64,000 nucleotides of DNA from Bradyrhizobium roseum. GTDB taxonomy: Bacteria; Pseudomonadota; Alphaproteobacteria; Rhizobiales; Xanthobacteraceae. The stretch lies in the NCBI RefSeq assembly GCF_030413175.1, contig NZ_CP129212.1:2294001-2358000 (forward strand). The letters are read 5' to 3'. Positions 35,778-44,837 of the stretch are shown here, piece by piece (within the stretch, counting starts at the first letter, position 1; every line of letters starts with the position of its first letter). A model generated the notes under the pieces. It had not been told where the DNA came from. It ran no database searches and worked only from the letters and a program-made list of their open reading frames with translations. The translations under genes were made by a program, and so were the position numbers.

Positions 35778-36898
35778 TCCGGCTCCTGATCGCTGACGAC
35801 TCGGCCCTGATGCGGAAGCTGCTCGAAGGCATCTTCGCCGCAGAAGGTGATTTCGACATCCGCACGGCGCGTGACGGCAACGAAGCCCTCGAACTTGTTC
35901 GCACTTTCGATCCGCAGGTCGTGACGCTCGATGTGCAGATGCCCGGCATGGACGGCTTGACGTGCCTTAGCCGTATCATGATCGAGGCGCCGCGGCCGGT
36001 CGTGATGATTTCCTCGCTGACAGCGGACGGCGCGGAAGCGACGCTAGAAGCGATCGAACTCGGCGCGGTCGATTTCATCGCCAAGCCGGGCGGCGCGGTT
36101 TCACTGGAAATCGATCGCTTGCGACCCCTGCTGGTGGAAAAAGTACGCGCCGCATCCAGCGCCCGGATCCGGCGCACCCTGCGGCTGACTGAACGCGTTC
36201 GTCATCAAATGAGCGGTTCCGGGCTGGCCTCGCGTCCCCCCGCCAGCCGCGCCTTGTCACCATCGAGCGCGAAGACCACGAAAGCCGCGATGAAACGCGG
36301 GAGTGCAGTGCCCCCTGGACTCGTGCTGGTTGGTACCTCGACCGGCGGCCCGGCGGCGCTCGATACCGTGCTGCCGCAACTGCCGGCGGACTTCCCTTGG
36401 CCGGTTCTCGTCGCCCAGCATTTGCCTGCGAGTTTTACCGGTCCCTTTGCCAGACGACTTGACCGGGAATGCCATCTCGACGTCGTCGAGGTCAACAAGC
36501 CGATGCCCCTGAGGCCCGGTACCATCTACATCGGAAAGGGCGATGCCGACGTCATGGTCGCGCCTCGGGTGTCCGGCGTCATCGCGATGCCGGTGCCGGC
36601 CAAGGCCAGCTATGTATGGCATCCGAGCGTGGAACGCATGGTGGCCAGTGCGCTTGATCATCTCGAAGCCTCTCGCCTGGTCGGGGTCATGATGACCGGA
36701 ATGGGCAATGATGGCGCCGAGGCGATGAAACGCCTGCGGATGACCGGAGGGCGTACCATCGCTGAAGCCGAGTCGAGCGCCATCGTCTGGGGCATGCCGG
36801 GTGAACTGGTAAAGAACGGTGGTGCCGAAAAGGTGCGACCGCTGGAAGACATTGCCGAAACGATCATTGAAATGGTGAATTCCTGTGCCGCTGATTAG
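35774..36898 (+). CDS. cheB: Chemotaxis methylesterase/glutamine deamidase CheB
   Basis: Two-domain CheB, 374 aa. The receiver domain (1-120) has Asp8-Asp9, the phosphoacceptor Asp53 (VTLDVQMPG) and Lys104. A linker of about 60 residues rich in Ser, Arg and Pro leads to the methylesterase domain with the triad Ser189 (GTSTGG), His216 (AQHLPAS) and Asp313 (MTGMGNDGA). It removes methyl groups from receptor glutamates. GTG start overlaps the preceding stop. Confidence 0.94.
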   Translation: MIRLLIADDSALMRKLLEGIFAAEGDFDIRTARDGNEALELVRTFDPQVVTLDVQMPGMDGLTCLSRIMIEAPRPVVMISSLTADGAEATLEAIELGAVDFIAKPGGAVSLEIDRLRPLLVEKVRAASSARIRRTLRLTERVRHQMSGSGLASRPPASRALSPSSAKTTKAAMKRGSAVPPGLVLVGTSTGGPAALDTVLPQLPADFPWPVLVAQHLPASFTGPFARRLDRECHLDVVEVNKPMPLRPGTIYIGKGDADVMVAPRVSGVIAMPVPAKASYVWHPSVERMVASALDHLEASRLVGVMMTGMGNDGAEAMKRLRMTGGRTIAEAESSAIVWGMPGELVKNGGAEKVRPLEDIAETIIEMVNSCAAD

Positions 36899-37493
36899 AG
36901 GCAAAAACAGCGGAGCAAGCAGCGAGAGTTCTGGCTCGCCGCAGGCCGCGTTGGACAGTCCGGATGCGGATAGCCGCTGGATGGCGGCTCGGGCGTTCGC
37001 GGGGCAGGCCGACGCGGTGCCGGCGCTGGCCGCGGCTCTCGCCCGAGAGCCCATCCCGCGCGTGCGCGAAGCCATCATGACCGCGCTGATCCGCATCGGC
37101 AATCCCGCTAGCATCGATGTCCTGTTGCCATACCTGCGGTCGCAGGACGCGGGGGTGCGGGCGGCGGCGATCGAGGCGTTGCAGGCGTTGCCCGAAGCTA
37201 TCGCTCCGTTCATGCCACCATTATTGAGCGACGGCGATTCCGATGTGCGCCTGCTTGCAACCGAACTCGCGCGCAACATGGAGGCCTCCCAGGCCACCCG
37301 CCTGCTTTGCGAATTGATCGAGCATGAGCCCCACCCCAACGTCTGCGCGGCCGCGATTGATGTCCTGACCGAGGTTGGAACACTGGAAGCGCTTCCGACG
37401 CTGGAGCGGTGTGCGGCGCGCTTTGCTGCGACGCCTTTTCTGCCGTTCGCGATTTCGGTGGCGATGAGCCGCATATCGGGCGAAAAGAGCTAG
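36885..37493 (+). CDS. HEAT-repeat protein in the che operon
   Basis: Alpha-helical repeat protein of 202 aa, placed between cheB and cheR. Helical pairs of about 31 residues are visible from residue 28 onward (DSRWMAARAFAGQADAVPAL, PRVREAIMTALIRIGNPASI, AGVRAAAIEALQALPEAI, SDVRLLATELARNM). GTG start overlaps the end of cheB by 14 bases. HEAT proteins act as binding platforms; within a chemosensory operon it may hold a receptor, CheB or CheR. The partner is unknown. Confidence 0.85.
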   Translation: MPLIRGKNSGASSESSGSPQAALDSPDADSRWMAARAFAGQADAVPALAAALAREPIPRVREAIMTALIRIGNPASIDVLLPYLRSQDAGVRAAAIEALQALPEAIAPFMPPLLSDGDSDVRLLATELARNMEASQATRLLCELIEHEPHPNVCAAAIDVLTEVGTLEALPTLERCAARFAATPFLPFAISVAMSRISGEKS

Positions 37494-37498
37494 TCCCG

Positions 37499-38368
37499 AT
37501 GGACGATTCAAAGGGAGGATCGTCGCGCGCTGTCCATATTTCGTCGGAACAAGTCCAGCGCTTCTGCGAATTCCTCTACCGTCGTACCGGCATGTCGTTC
37601 GCCGAGAGCAAGCGATATTTCATCGATCGGCGCCTTGAGGACCGCATCGCAGCAACCGGCTCATCGTCGTTTCAGGAATATTTCTCGTTGCTGAGAACCG
37701 ATGCCGATCAGGAGATCGAGCATCTGATCAATTCCTTCACAGTGAACGAAACCTATTTCTACCGCGAAGAACACCAGCTTCGCTGTATGACCGCGAGCCT
37801 GCTGGACGACATTGTCAGCCGAAGGGAGCCAGGGGCCACGTTACGGATCTGGTCGATCCCGTGTTCGACGGGGGAGGAACCTTATTCCATCGCACTCTGG
37901 CTGATGGAAAACTGGCCGCAGGTGGACAACTACAATATCGAGATCGTCGGGTCGGATATCGATACCCGTGCGCTCAGGGCTGCCGCTGAAGGTATATATG
38001 GCGATCGCGCGCTGATGCGGTTATCCCGTGACATCATCGGGCGCTATTTCACGTCGGTTACCGGCGGCAACCATCAGATTGACGAGGGGCTGAGGAACTC
38101 CATCGAGTTCACGCAGGCCAATCTGATCGATACCAAGGACATGATGCAGTATCGCGATTTCGATCTCATCTTCTGCCGCAACGTTCTGATATATTTCGAC
38201 GACGCGTCGCGCCGGCTCGCTGCTGAGAATCTCTATGACTGCTTGCGGCCGGGCGGCTACATCTGTCTCGGTCATTCGGAGAGCATGAGCCGGATCTCCC
38301 CGCTGTTTCGCGTATCCCGTTTTCCCGACGCAATCGTCTATCAAAGGCCGGAGGCAGATCATGGCTGA
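37499..38368 (+). CDS. cheR: Chemotaxis methyltransferase CheR
   Basis: SAM-dependent receptor methyltransferase, 289 aa from ATG 37499, five bases after the HEAT gene. It has the N-terminal helical domain (FCEFLYRRTGMSF), NETYFYRE, the SAM loop IPCSTGEEPYSIA, and the later FDLIFCRNVLIYFD and CLRPGGYICLGHSESM. No C-terminal pentapeptide-binding TPR is attached. The receptor targets are presumably the soluble MCP of this operon. Confidence 0.94.
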   Translation: MDDSKGGSSRAVHISSEQVQRFCEFLYRRTGMSFAESKRYFIDRRLEDRIAATGSSSFQEYFSLLRTDADQEIEHLINSFTVNETYFYREEHQLRCMTASLLDDIVSRREPGATLRIWSIPCSTGEEPYSIALWLMENWPQVDNYNIEIVGSDIDTRALRAAAEGIYGDRALMRLSRDIIGRYFTSVTGGNHQIDEGLRNSIEFTQANLIDTKDMMQYRDFDLIFCRNVLIYFDDASRRLAAENLYDCLRPGGYICLGHSESMSRISPLFRVSRFPDAIVYQRPEADHG

Positions 38369-38762
38369 CACGGCAACACCGGCCAAAGCGAAGGTTCTGG
38401 TGGTCGATGATTCCTCGCTGGTACGGCTGTACTATAGGTCTGCGCTGGAGATCGCGGGCTTCGAAGTCAAGCAGGCGATCAATGGCATCGAGGCGATGGA
38501 GAAGGTGTTGTCAGAACCATTCGATCTGGTGATCGTCGACGTCAATATGCCACGCATGGACGGCTTCACGTTCTTGCGGTCGCTGCGATCCGCCGCCACG
38601 GCTGACGTAGCAACGCTGCCGGCGTTGATGATTTCGACCGAGTCGGGAGAGCAGGACATCGCGGAAGCCAGACTTGCGGGTGCGAATTTCTACCTCGTGA
38701 AGCCGGTAGCGGAGACCGAACTGGTCCGGCATGTGCGTGCTCTGACGGGAGACGCGCGGTGA
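38361..38762 (+). CDS. cheY: CheY-type single-domain response regulator
   Basis: Receiver-only protein, 133 aa. Acidic pair Asp16-Asp17, phosphoacceptor Asp60 (LVIVDVNMP), Thr93 (ISTES) and Lys114 (LVKPV) are all in place. It overlaps cheR by eight bases at its start and cheA by four at its end. As there are no flagellar genes near, the output it acts on is open. Confidence 0.92.
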   Translation: MADTATPAKAKVLVVDDSSLVRLYYRSALEIAGFEVKQAINGIEAMEKVLSEPFDLVIVDVNMPRMDGFTFLRSLRSAATADVATLPALMISTESGEQDIAEARLAGANFYLVKPVAETELVRHVRALTGDAR

Positions 38763-41044
38763 GCGCCCTGGAGGACCAATTCATCGCCGAAGCGCGCGAG
38801 CTTATCGGGCAGGCGACGGATAATCTTATCGCGCTGGAGCGCGACGGCATGTCGCCCGACCGGATCGATAGCGTTTTTCGTGCGTTTCACACGCTCAAGG
38901 GATCCGCTGGCGTCGTCGAGCTACCGGCCATGAGCCTTGTGCTCCATGCCGCCGAGGATCTGCTGGACAACGTGCGGCATGGCACGCTCGCAGCCGGGGC
39001 TGAGATGGTCGATGCGGCGCTCGCCTGCCTCGATCAGGTATCGCGCTGGGTAGACAACTTTGAAGCCGCCGGAGCTTTGCCGTCACAGGCTGGCGAAGAC
39101 AGCCGCGCGATGGCGCAACGATTGCGGTCGTTTCTGCCACGAAGTGGTGATCAGCCAACGTCCCCAGCATCAGATTCTCCGAAGGAAAAAGAGCAGGGGT
39201 CGCTGCCTGAATGGGTCTCGCGCATGATTGCAGCGGAGCGCGATACGACCTCATCGCTAATGCCGAAGGGCCCAATGGCAGCCACGGCTATCTCATATGA
39301 ACCTTTTGTTGGCTGCTTTTACAATGGCGATGATCCGGTGCAGCTGATGAGGCAGGTGCCAGGCCTGCTGGCGCTGCAGATCGAGCCGCGCGAACCTTTC
39401 GGCCCGCTTGCGGACATCGACCCCTATGCCTGCAATCTGCGCTTGCGTGCCGTTTCGAGCGGCAGCCGAGATGAAATCGCCGCACTGTTTCGGCTGGTGC
39501 CGGATCAGGTTGAGATCATCAGCATTCCGTCAGAAGCGCTTCCTGCAGCAGAGGTGCCCCCCGGATCCGGCCACCAACCGCTGATCTGCAAAGTCATCGA
39601 GGCGCAGTGCGACCTGCTGCGCATACCCGATCGCGCAGACGAATTGGCGGGATGCATGGGTGCGGCGGCGCGTGTGGCTGAAAATGCCCTGCGCCACGGC
39701 CGGCGGCCGGATTTAGCCGACACCGTCAAGCATGCCGGCGCTCTGGCGTTGGCGCAGCGGGATGCCGGACCTTTGTTGTCTGCGCTTGAAAAGGCAGTTG
39801 CCGCCTTTGCCTCTACCCCATCGACGATGGCGGTCGACGGCGGAACCCAGGCAGCATCCGAAAGACCGGCCGATCGCGTGCTCCGCGTCAGCGAGGCGAA
39901 AATCGAGGCCCTCGTCAATTTGGCGGGTGAACTCGTGGTGGCAAGAAACGCGCTGTCTTATTCGGTCGGCCAAGCCGAGCGGGAGCTCGATAGCGGCGAA
40001 GTCGCCAGGTCCATCCAGCGCGACCGTGACGCGATCGATCGTCTGGTGACTGAGCTGCATGGCTCGGTCCTGCAGTTGCGGATGGTGCCTTTCTCCCAAT
40101 TGTTTGGATCTTTTCCTCGGCTGGTGCGCGATCTCGCCAGGCAACTCGACAAGAAGGTTGCTCTTGTTACGAGTGGTGAGACCACGGAGGCCGACAAGAC
40201 TATTATCGATCGTCTTTTCGAACCCATGGTGCATCTGGTGCGCAATGCCCTCGATCACGGTATCGAAGACCCCGGGCAACGGCGCGCGGCGGGGAAATCA
40301 GAGGCTGCGAAAATCTCGATTTCAGCATCCCGGAGCGGAGACCGCCTGCTGGTGGAGGTCGCGGACGACGGCCGCGGTATCGATCCCTCGGTGGTGCGGC
40401 GGAAGGCGTCCGAAAGGCAGATATTGCCGCCCGATCAACTGGCCGACCTGACCGACGAAGCGGCCGTCGATCTGGTTTTCTCGGCCGGATTTTCGACCGC
40501 ATCAACCGTATCGGATATTTCGGGCCGGGGCTTCGGAATGGATGTGGTCCGCACCGCGATTGAACAGATCGGAGGCAGGGTTTCGCTGCAGAGCAAAGTC
40601 GGTATCGGCACCACGGTTCGGCTTGAGCTGCCAATGACGATTGCGATGTCCCGGATCATGGTGGTTGAGTCCGGCGGACAGTCGTTCGGCATTGCCATGG
40701 AAGCGGTGTCCGAAACGGTGCGCGTGGCGCCCGACCGGGTAAACACGATCAAGAACAACGACGCATTCGTCTTGCGGGATCGCGTGGTGCCCATCATTTC
40801 TCTGGCCGAGCTGATGAAATTGCCCGGACGAAAGCGGGACGCCGCCGAGCCGAGACTTTTGGTGGTCATGGAGGCCGCTGGCAGGATGGCAGCTCTCGAG
40901 ATCGATGCGGTCCGTGACCGGCTGGACGTCGTGCTCAAGCCGATGCAGGGGCTGCTGGCCGGGGCGCGCGGCTATGCCGGGACGACGCTACTCGGTAATG
41001 GGCAGGTTCTGCTGGTGCTGGACGTAAAGGAGATTTTGCCTTGA
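38759..41044 (+). CDS. cheA: Chemotaxis histidine kinase CheA
   Basis: CheA of 761 aa. The Hpt domain holds His44 (FRAFHTLKGSAG). A middle region of about 260 residues lacks a recognisable CheY-binding P2 fold. The dimerisation domain starts near residue 375 (EALVNLAGELVVARN). The ATPase has the N box at about 490 (HLVRNALDHGIED), G1 DDGRGID near 535 and GRGFGMDVV. A CheW-like regulatory domain occupies the last 140 residues. GTG start overlaps cheY. It phosphorylates CheY, CheB and possibly the second regulator further on. Confidence 0.94.
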   Translation: MSALEDQFIAEARELIGQATDNLIALERDGMSPDRIDSVFRAFHTLKGSAGVVELPAMSLVLHAAEDLLDNVRHGTLAAGAEMVDAALACLDQVSRWVDNFEAAGALPSQAGEDSRAMAQRLRSFLPRSGDQPTSPASDSPKEKEQGSLPEWVSRMIAAERDTTSSLMPKGPMAATAISYEPFVGCFYNGDDPVQLMRQVPGLLALQIEPREPFGPLADIDPYACNLRLRAVSSGSRDEIAALFRLVPDQVEIISIPSEALPAAEVPPGSGHQPLICKVIEAQCDLLRIPDRADELAGCMGAAARVAENALRHGRRPDLADTVKHAGALALAQRDAGPLLSALEKAVAAFASTPSTMAVDGGTQAASERPADRVLRVSEAKIEALVNLAGELVVARNALSYSVGQAERELDSGEVARSIQRDRDAIDRLVTELHGSVLQLRMVPFSQLFGSFPRLVRDLARQLDKKVALVTSGETTEADKTIIDRLFEPMVHLVRNALDHGIEDPGQRRAAGKSEAAKISISASRSGDRLLVEVADDGRGIDPSVVRRKASERQILPPDQLADLTDEAAVDLVFSAGFSTASTVSDISGRGFGMDVVRTAIEQIGGRVSLQSKVGIGTTVRLELPMTIAMSRIMVVESGGQSFGIAMEAVSETVRVAPDRVNTIKNNDAFVLRDRVVPIISLAELMKLPGRKRDAAEPRLLVVMEAAGRMAALEIDAVRDRLDVVLKPMQGLLAGARGYAGTTLLGNGQVLLVLDVKEILP

Positions 41045-41295
41045 CCATCCGCCGTGGCGACGATGATATCGTCATCCTCGAAGGCGTGTGCGCCGTGGAG
41101 GATGCCGAGACAATGTTGCAGATGCTCCAGGCAACGCCAGACGCGTTGGTCAATTGGACACAATGTCGCCAACTCCATACGGCCGTTCTCCAGGTCATCA
41201 TGGCCTCGGGCAGTGCGCCGATTGGGCCTTGCGCTGACGTCTGGGTACAGCAATGGCTGGCGCCAAAACTGCCCCAAAAAGGGACGGCAGGATAA
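41041..41295 (+). CDS. Small STAS-like protein of the che operon
   Basis: An 84-residue protein, TTG start overlapping the cheA stop (TTGA). The pattern IVILEGVCAVEDAETMLQMLQATPDALV, WTQCRQLHTAVLQVIMAS resembles a minimal STAS fold (strand, helix, strand) without the phospho-serine motif. Proteins like this accompany several rhizobial che-type clusters. A regulatory binding role is likely, but no partner is visible. Confidence 0.72.
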   Translation: MTIRRGDDDIVILEGVCAVEDAETMLQMLQATPDALVNWTQCRQLHTAVLQVIMASGSAPIGPCADVWVQQWLAPKLPQKGTAG

Positions 41296-41435
41296 AAATC
41301 CGAGGGGCCTGCTTTATTGGAACCATTCGCCCGATCCGGCCATTTACCCCCTTGCGGCAGAAGGTTAGAGCTATGGGATACCGCCTTTAACCCGGGACCC
41401 GACAGGTCTGACGTTTAGCCATAGAAATCTGGAAA

Positions 41436-41816
41436 ATGCACAAAGTCTTGATTGTTGATGACAGCAAGCTTGCCCGCATGGTGATGGCGAGCGCATTCCG
41501 TCGTATCCGGCCGGACTGGACGCTGGTCGAAACCAGCAATGCCGATGAGGCGCTGGCCGCTGTTTCCGGAGACGCCGTTGACGTTGCCCTGATCGATTTC
41601 AACATGCCGGGGATCGATGGCCTGGAGCTTGTTGCAAATATCCGCAAAACCCATCCAAACATGCCGGTCGCCGTCGTCTCGGCGAACGTCCAGAATGAAA
41701 TCATAGGACGCGCGCGGGAATTGAATGCGGGCTTTATTCCAAAGCCCTTGACCGACGAAAGCCTCGCCGCGTTTCTCTCCGGCGCCGCGCTTCGGCTCAA
41801 GAAATCTCCGACATGA
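41436..41816 (+). CDS. Second CheY-like response regulator
   Basis: Receiver-only protein, 126 aa, with Asp8-Asp9, phosphoacceptor Asp54 (ALIDFNMPG), Ser82 (VVSAN) and Lys103 (PKPLT). The 140-base gap after the STAS-like gene could hold an internal promoter. It overlaps the CheC-like gene by four bases (ATGA), a pairing that suggests this phosphorylated regulator is the substrate of that phosphatase. Confidence 0.9.
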   Translation: MHKVLIVDDSKLARMVMASAFRRIRPDWTLVETSNADEALAAVSGDAVDVALIDFNMPGIDGLELVANIRKTHPNMPVAVVSANVQNEIIGRARELNAGFIPKPLTDESLAAFLSGAALRLKKSPT

Positions 41817-42463
41817 CCGAAGACGCGAGCCAACTCACCGAAATCGAACAGGATGCGCTGGCTGAAATCGCCAATATGGGGGTCAGCCGCGCCGCGAGCA
41901 GTCTCCGCCTCCTGGTTGGGGAGGAGATCCTGCTTTCGGTGCCTTCCGTCAAGATCGTAACGCGCCAGGCGGCGTCGAAACTGGTCGAGCGCGAGAACGC
42001 GAAGAAACTCGTGGCCGTGCAGCAGACTTTCGAAGGGCCGTTTGCCGGCAAGGCGCTTTTGATCTTTCCGGAGGCGCAAAGTCTGGAGCTGGTTCGCTCG
42101 ATCGTCGGCGACCAGCATACGTTGGAGGATGTGATCGATCTGGAGCAAGAGGCGCTCGCTGAAACCGGTAATATCATTTTGAACGGATGCCTCGCGACGA
42201 TCGCGAATGTCTTGAACCGGACGATGCGGATGTCGCTGCCCTCCATCGTTCGAGGTGACGGAGCGACCTTGTTCGAGGTGCAAGCGCCGGCGTCGGGAGA
42301 ACAGTTCGTGCTATTTCTCTATATCGATTTTAACATCAAGGCGCGGAATGTGCGCGGCTTTATTGCTCTTCTTTTGGATCTGCATTCCATCGCCGCGCTA
42401 AAGACGATCGTGAACGACTTTATCGAGGCCATTGAAAAGCAACCATCCGGTCATGCTGGATAA
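41813..42463 (+). CDS. cheC: CheC-like CheY-P phosphatase
   Basis: CheC/CheX-family protein, 216 aa. Both active-site helices have the E-x2-N motif: Glu18/Asn21 (LAEIANMGVSRA) and Glu117/Asn120 (LAETGNIILNGCLA). The two halves are joined by LLSVPSVKIVTRQ and FAGKALLIFPEA. Two intact motifs predict active dephosphorylation of a CheY. It is encoded directly after the second regulator and overlaps the hybrid kinase by 32 bases. A broken homologue lies at 31.5-31.9 kb. Confidence 0.87.
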   Translation: MTEDASQLTEIEQDALAEIANMGVSRAASSLRLLVGEEILLSVPSVKIVTRQAASKLVERENAKKLVAVQQTFEGPFAGKALLIFPEAQSLELVRSIVGDQHTLEDVIDLEQEALAETGNIILNGCLATIANVLNRTMRMSLPSIVRGDGATLFEVQAPASGEQFVLFLYIDFNIKARNVRGFIALLLDLHSIAALKTIVNDFIEAIEKQPSGHAG

Positions 42464-44423
42464 CCTGTCCGATCCTGTATTCAGTCTCGTTTTCGACACC
42501 GTCGACATTGGTCTCGTCGTGGTCGACATCGACGGATGCGTTTTCGGCTGGAATGCCTGGATGGCCCGCGTCACGCGACGGCCCTCGCAGGAAGTGATCG
42601 GGAAATCGCTGTATGACATCTTTCCTGATGTACGTAACACCCGCTTGCCCGGCGTCATTGAGGATGCATTTCAGGTAGGAAGCTCCAGCATCCTGACCCA
42701 CACGCTGAATGCGTTGCTGCCCTTGCAAGGCGAAGGCGGGGAGCCGATCCTTCATAATATCGTCGTGCGTCCTGTATTCTCAGAGCGTGCAAATTACTGC
42801 CTCTTGCAGATTACTGACGTCACGGTAGCCGTCACACGGGAGCGGGTGCTGCGGGAGCGTCAGAACGCCCGGTACCACGCGATCGTCGATTCAGCGCCTG
42901 ACGCGATCATCACGATCGACGACAACCGCGTCATTCAGTGGGTCAACGGCGCAGTCGACCATGTTCTGGGGTATGGACACGCCGAGTTGCTCGGGAAACC
43001 GCTCGACATTCTGTTGCAGACGGGCAATCAGTTGGCTTCCGTGCTCGCAAAAAGTTCGGTCGATGAGAAAAGCGATGCTGCCATATCGGTTATCGGCCGG
43101 TACAAGAACGGTAAATTTGGAAACTTCGAGATATCGCTTGGACACTGGCGGGCAGACCAACGTGATTTCGTAACAACGATCTGGCGCGACGTCACGGAAC
43201 GGGCGGCAGCCGATGCCGCCCTGCGCGATGCACGCGACGCCTTGCAACGAAGTCACGATGAACTGGAAAGCCGGGTCGAGGAGCGGACACGCGAGCGCGA
43301 GATCGCGCTGAGGCAGCTTCATGAATCCCAGAAGATGGAGAGCATTGGACAATTGACAGGCGGGGTCGCGCACGACTTCAACAACCTGCTGGCTGTCATA
43401 TTGGGAAGCCTGAGCCTGCTGAAGAAAGCAGTTCCGGAAGAGCCGCGGATATCGCGACTGCTGGATCGGGCCATCCAGGGCGCCGAGCGCGGTGCTACCC
43501 TGACCACGCGACTGCTGGCGTTTGCGCGACGGCAGGAACTGAAAGTCGAATTCGTCACTCTCCAGAGACTGATCCCAGAAATGCTGGACTTCCTGCGGCA
43601 TTCCGTTGGTCCAAACATCGAGATTCGCGCGGAAGTGTCACCGGAGGTGGGCGCCATTGAGGTTGATGCAAACCAACTCGAACTGGCTTTGATCAATCTT
43701 GCCGTTAATGCGCGGGACGCGATGCCGCAGGGAGGCTCCCTGACGATTGCTTGCCACAACGAGGCAAGCGGGAAGAGTATCGGGTTATCAAGGGATCCCT
43801 TCGTCTGCATCACCGTTACCGACACTGGTGAAGGCATGAGCGAAGCCACGCTGGCCCGCGCCCAGGAGCCGTTCTTTACGACAAAAGGCATCGGCAAAGG
43901 CACCGGCCTTGGGCTTTCGATGGTCCATGGATTTACCGCGCAATCCGGCGGGACGATGCGTATCAAAAGTCAGCCGGGGAAAGGGACGTCGGTCACGATA
44001 TGGCTGCCGCAAGCAAAGGAGGGCAGCAGGGTGGCGGAGGTGGACATACCACTCGCGCAACCGAAAGAAGCGCGCAGCCTCCGGGTGCTGCTGGTCGATG
44101 ACGACATCCTGGTGAGCATGGGGGCGGCCGACATGCTGCTCGATCTCGGTCACAGCGTGACGGAAGCTCAATCGGGACTACAAGCACTCAAATTGCTGGA
44201 AAGCGACGCTCCGTTCGACGTCGTCGTTACTGACTACGCCATGCCGGGGATGAACGGTTTCGAACTCGCCCAGCGGATCAAGGCGCGCAACCCCAAACTA
44301 CCTATCATTCTCGCTACCGGATACGCGGAACTGCCGCCCGAACGGTCGATTGAGTTCGTGCATTTGTCCAAACCCTACACGTCAAAAGACTTGGCAGCCG
44401 CGCTGGAGAAGGCGGCGACATAA
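42432..44423 (+). CDS. PAS-PAS hybrid histidine kinase with receiver domain
   Basis: Cytoplasmic hybrid kinase, 663 aa. PAS domains lie at about 10-125 (DTVDIGLVVVDIDGCVFGWNAW) and 145-260 (APDAIITIDDNRVIQWVNGAV). A coiled coil leads to the HisKA box with His314 (LTGGVAHDFNNLLAV), then an HATPase (NLAVNARDAMPQGG, DTGEGM, GTGLGLSMVHGF), then a receiver domain with Asp601 (VVVTDYAMPG). TTG start at 42432 follows a GAGG site; the alternative ATG at 42453 has none. It ends the operon; PAS input implies redox, light or ligand sensing, not identifiable here. Confidence 0.9.
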   Translation: MKSNHPVMLDNLSDPVFSLVFDTVDIGLVVVDIDGCVFGWNAWMARVTRRPSQEVIGKSLYDIFPDVRNTRLPGVIEDAFQVGSSSILTHTLNALLPLQGEGGEPILHNIVVRPVFSERANYCLLQITDVTVAVTRERVLRERQNARYHAIVDSAPDAIITIDDNRVIQWVNGAVDHVLGYGHAELLGKPLDILLQTGNQLASVLAKSSVDEKSDAAISVIGRYKNGKFGNFEISLGHWRADQRDFVTTIWRDVTERAAADAALRDARDALQRSHDELESRVEERTREREIALRQLHESQKMESIGQLTGGVAHDFNNLLAVILGSLSLLKKAVPEEPRISRLLDRAIQGAERGATLTTRLLAFARRQELKVEFVTLQRLIPEMLDFLRHSVGPNIEIRAEVSPEVGAIEVDANQLELALINLAVNARDAMPQGGSLTIACHNEASGKSIGLSRDPFVCITVTDTGEGMSEATLARAQEPFFTTKGIGKGTGLGLSMVHGFTAQSGGTMRIKSQPGKGTSVTIWLPQAKEGSRVAEVDIPLAQPKEARSLRVLLVDDDILVSMGAADMLLDLGHSVTEAQSGLQALKLLESDAPFDVVVTDYAMPGMNGFELAQRIKARNPKLPIILATGYAELPPERSIEFVHLSKPYTSKDLAAALEKAAT

Positions 44424-44437
44424 CCGAGAGGTGCGAC

Positions 44438-44464
44438 GGCGGCGAGTCGTTTCGACGAGCCGCC
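44438..44464. terminator. Strong hairpin after the che operon
   Basis: GGCGGC and GCCGCC arms with an inner GTCG/CGAC stem and TTT loop, located between the convergent hybrid kinase and SnoaL-like genes. No T-run follows, so it is a probable, not certain, terminator. Confidence 0.45.
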
Positions 44465-44483
44465 CCGGTTGCCAGCACTACTC

Positions 44484-44837
44484 TCATGCTGCAAGTCGGA
44501 TAGGTTCACATGCCGTGAGCCGGATCTTGCCGGCGGGTGTGAACCGGAAATGCGTCCTCACGGGGCGGCCGTCGTAATCGCGATAGTCGAGCAAAACGCC
44601 GCCCCCTTCCGGCATCAATGCGTCGATTGCGAATGCCTCGCTCCCGGCTGTGGCGAGCCGTGGCCGCCAGTAAAGCTCCACTTCGGAACGGCCAGTGAAG
44701 TTGCCGCCTTCACAACATTCGACGGTAGCTTCTTCATCGTAGAGGTCGAGCAGCTCTTCCAATCGGCGTTGCTTGCAGGCGTCTATCCAATCAACAATGA
44801 TACCGATCGCGTCAAACCGACCATTTGCATTCACCAT
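44484..44837 (-). CDS. SnoaL/NTF2-like protein
   Basis: A 117-residue cone-fold protein of the NTF2-like superfamily. The typical opening helix (AIGIIVDWIDACKQRRLEELLDLYDEEATVEC) is followed by strands including GRSEVELYWRPRL, GGGVLLDYRDYDGRPVRTHFRF and a final GKIRLTACEPI. Enzymes and binding proteins share this fold, and no catalytic set is diagnostic. It stands alone between the che operon and small hypothetical genes. Confidence 0.82.
   Translation of the reverse strand: MVNANGRFDAIGIIVDWIDACKQRRLEELLDLYDEEATVECCEGGNFTGRSEVELYWRPRLATAGSEAFAIDALMPEGGGVLLDYRDYDGRPVRTHFRFTPAGKIRLTACEPIRLAA

Noticed and set aside
36257..37474. Long open frame of 405 codons on the minus strand
   Set aside because: It lies antisense to cheB and the HEAT gene, has no ribosome site, and its composition (Arg/Ser/His-rich) is that of a high-GC shadow.
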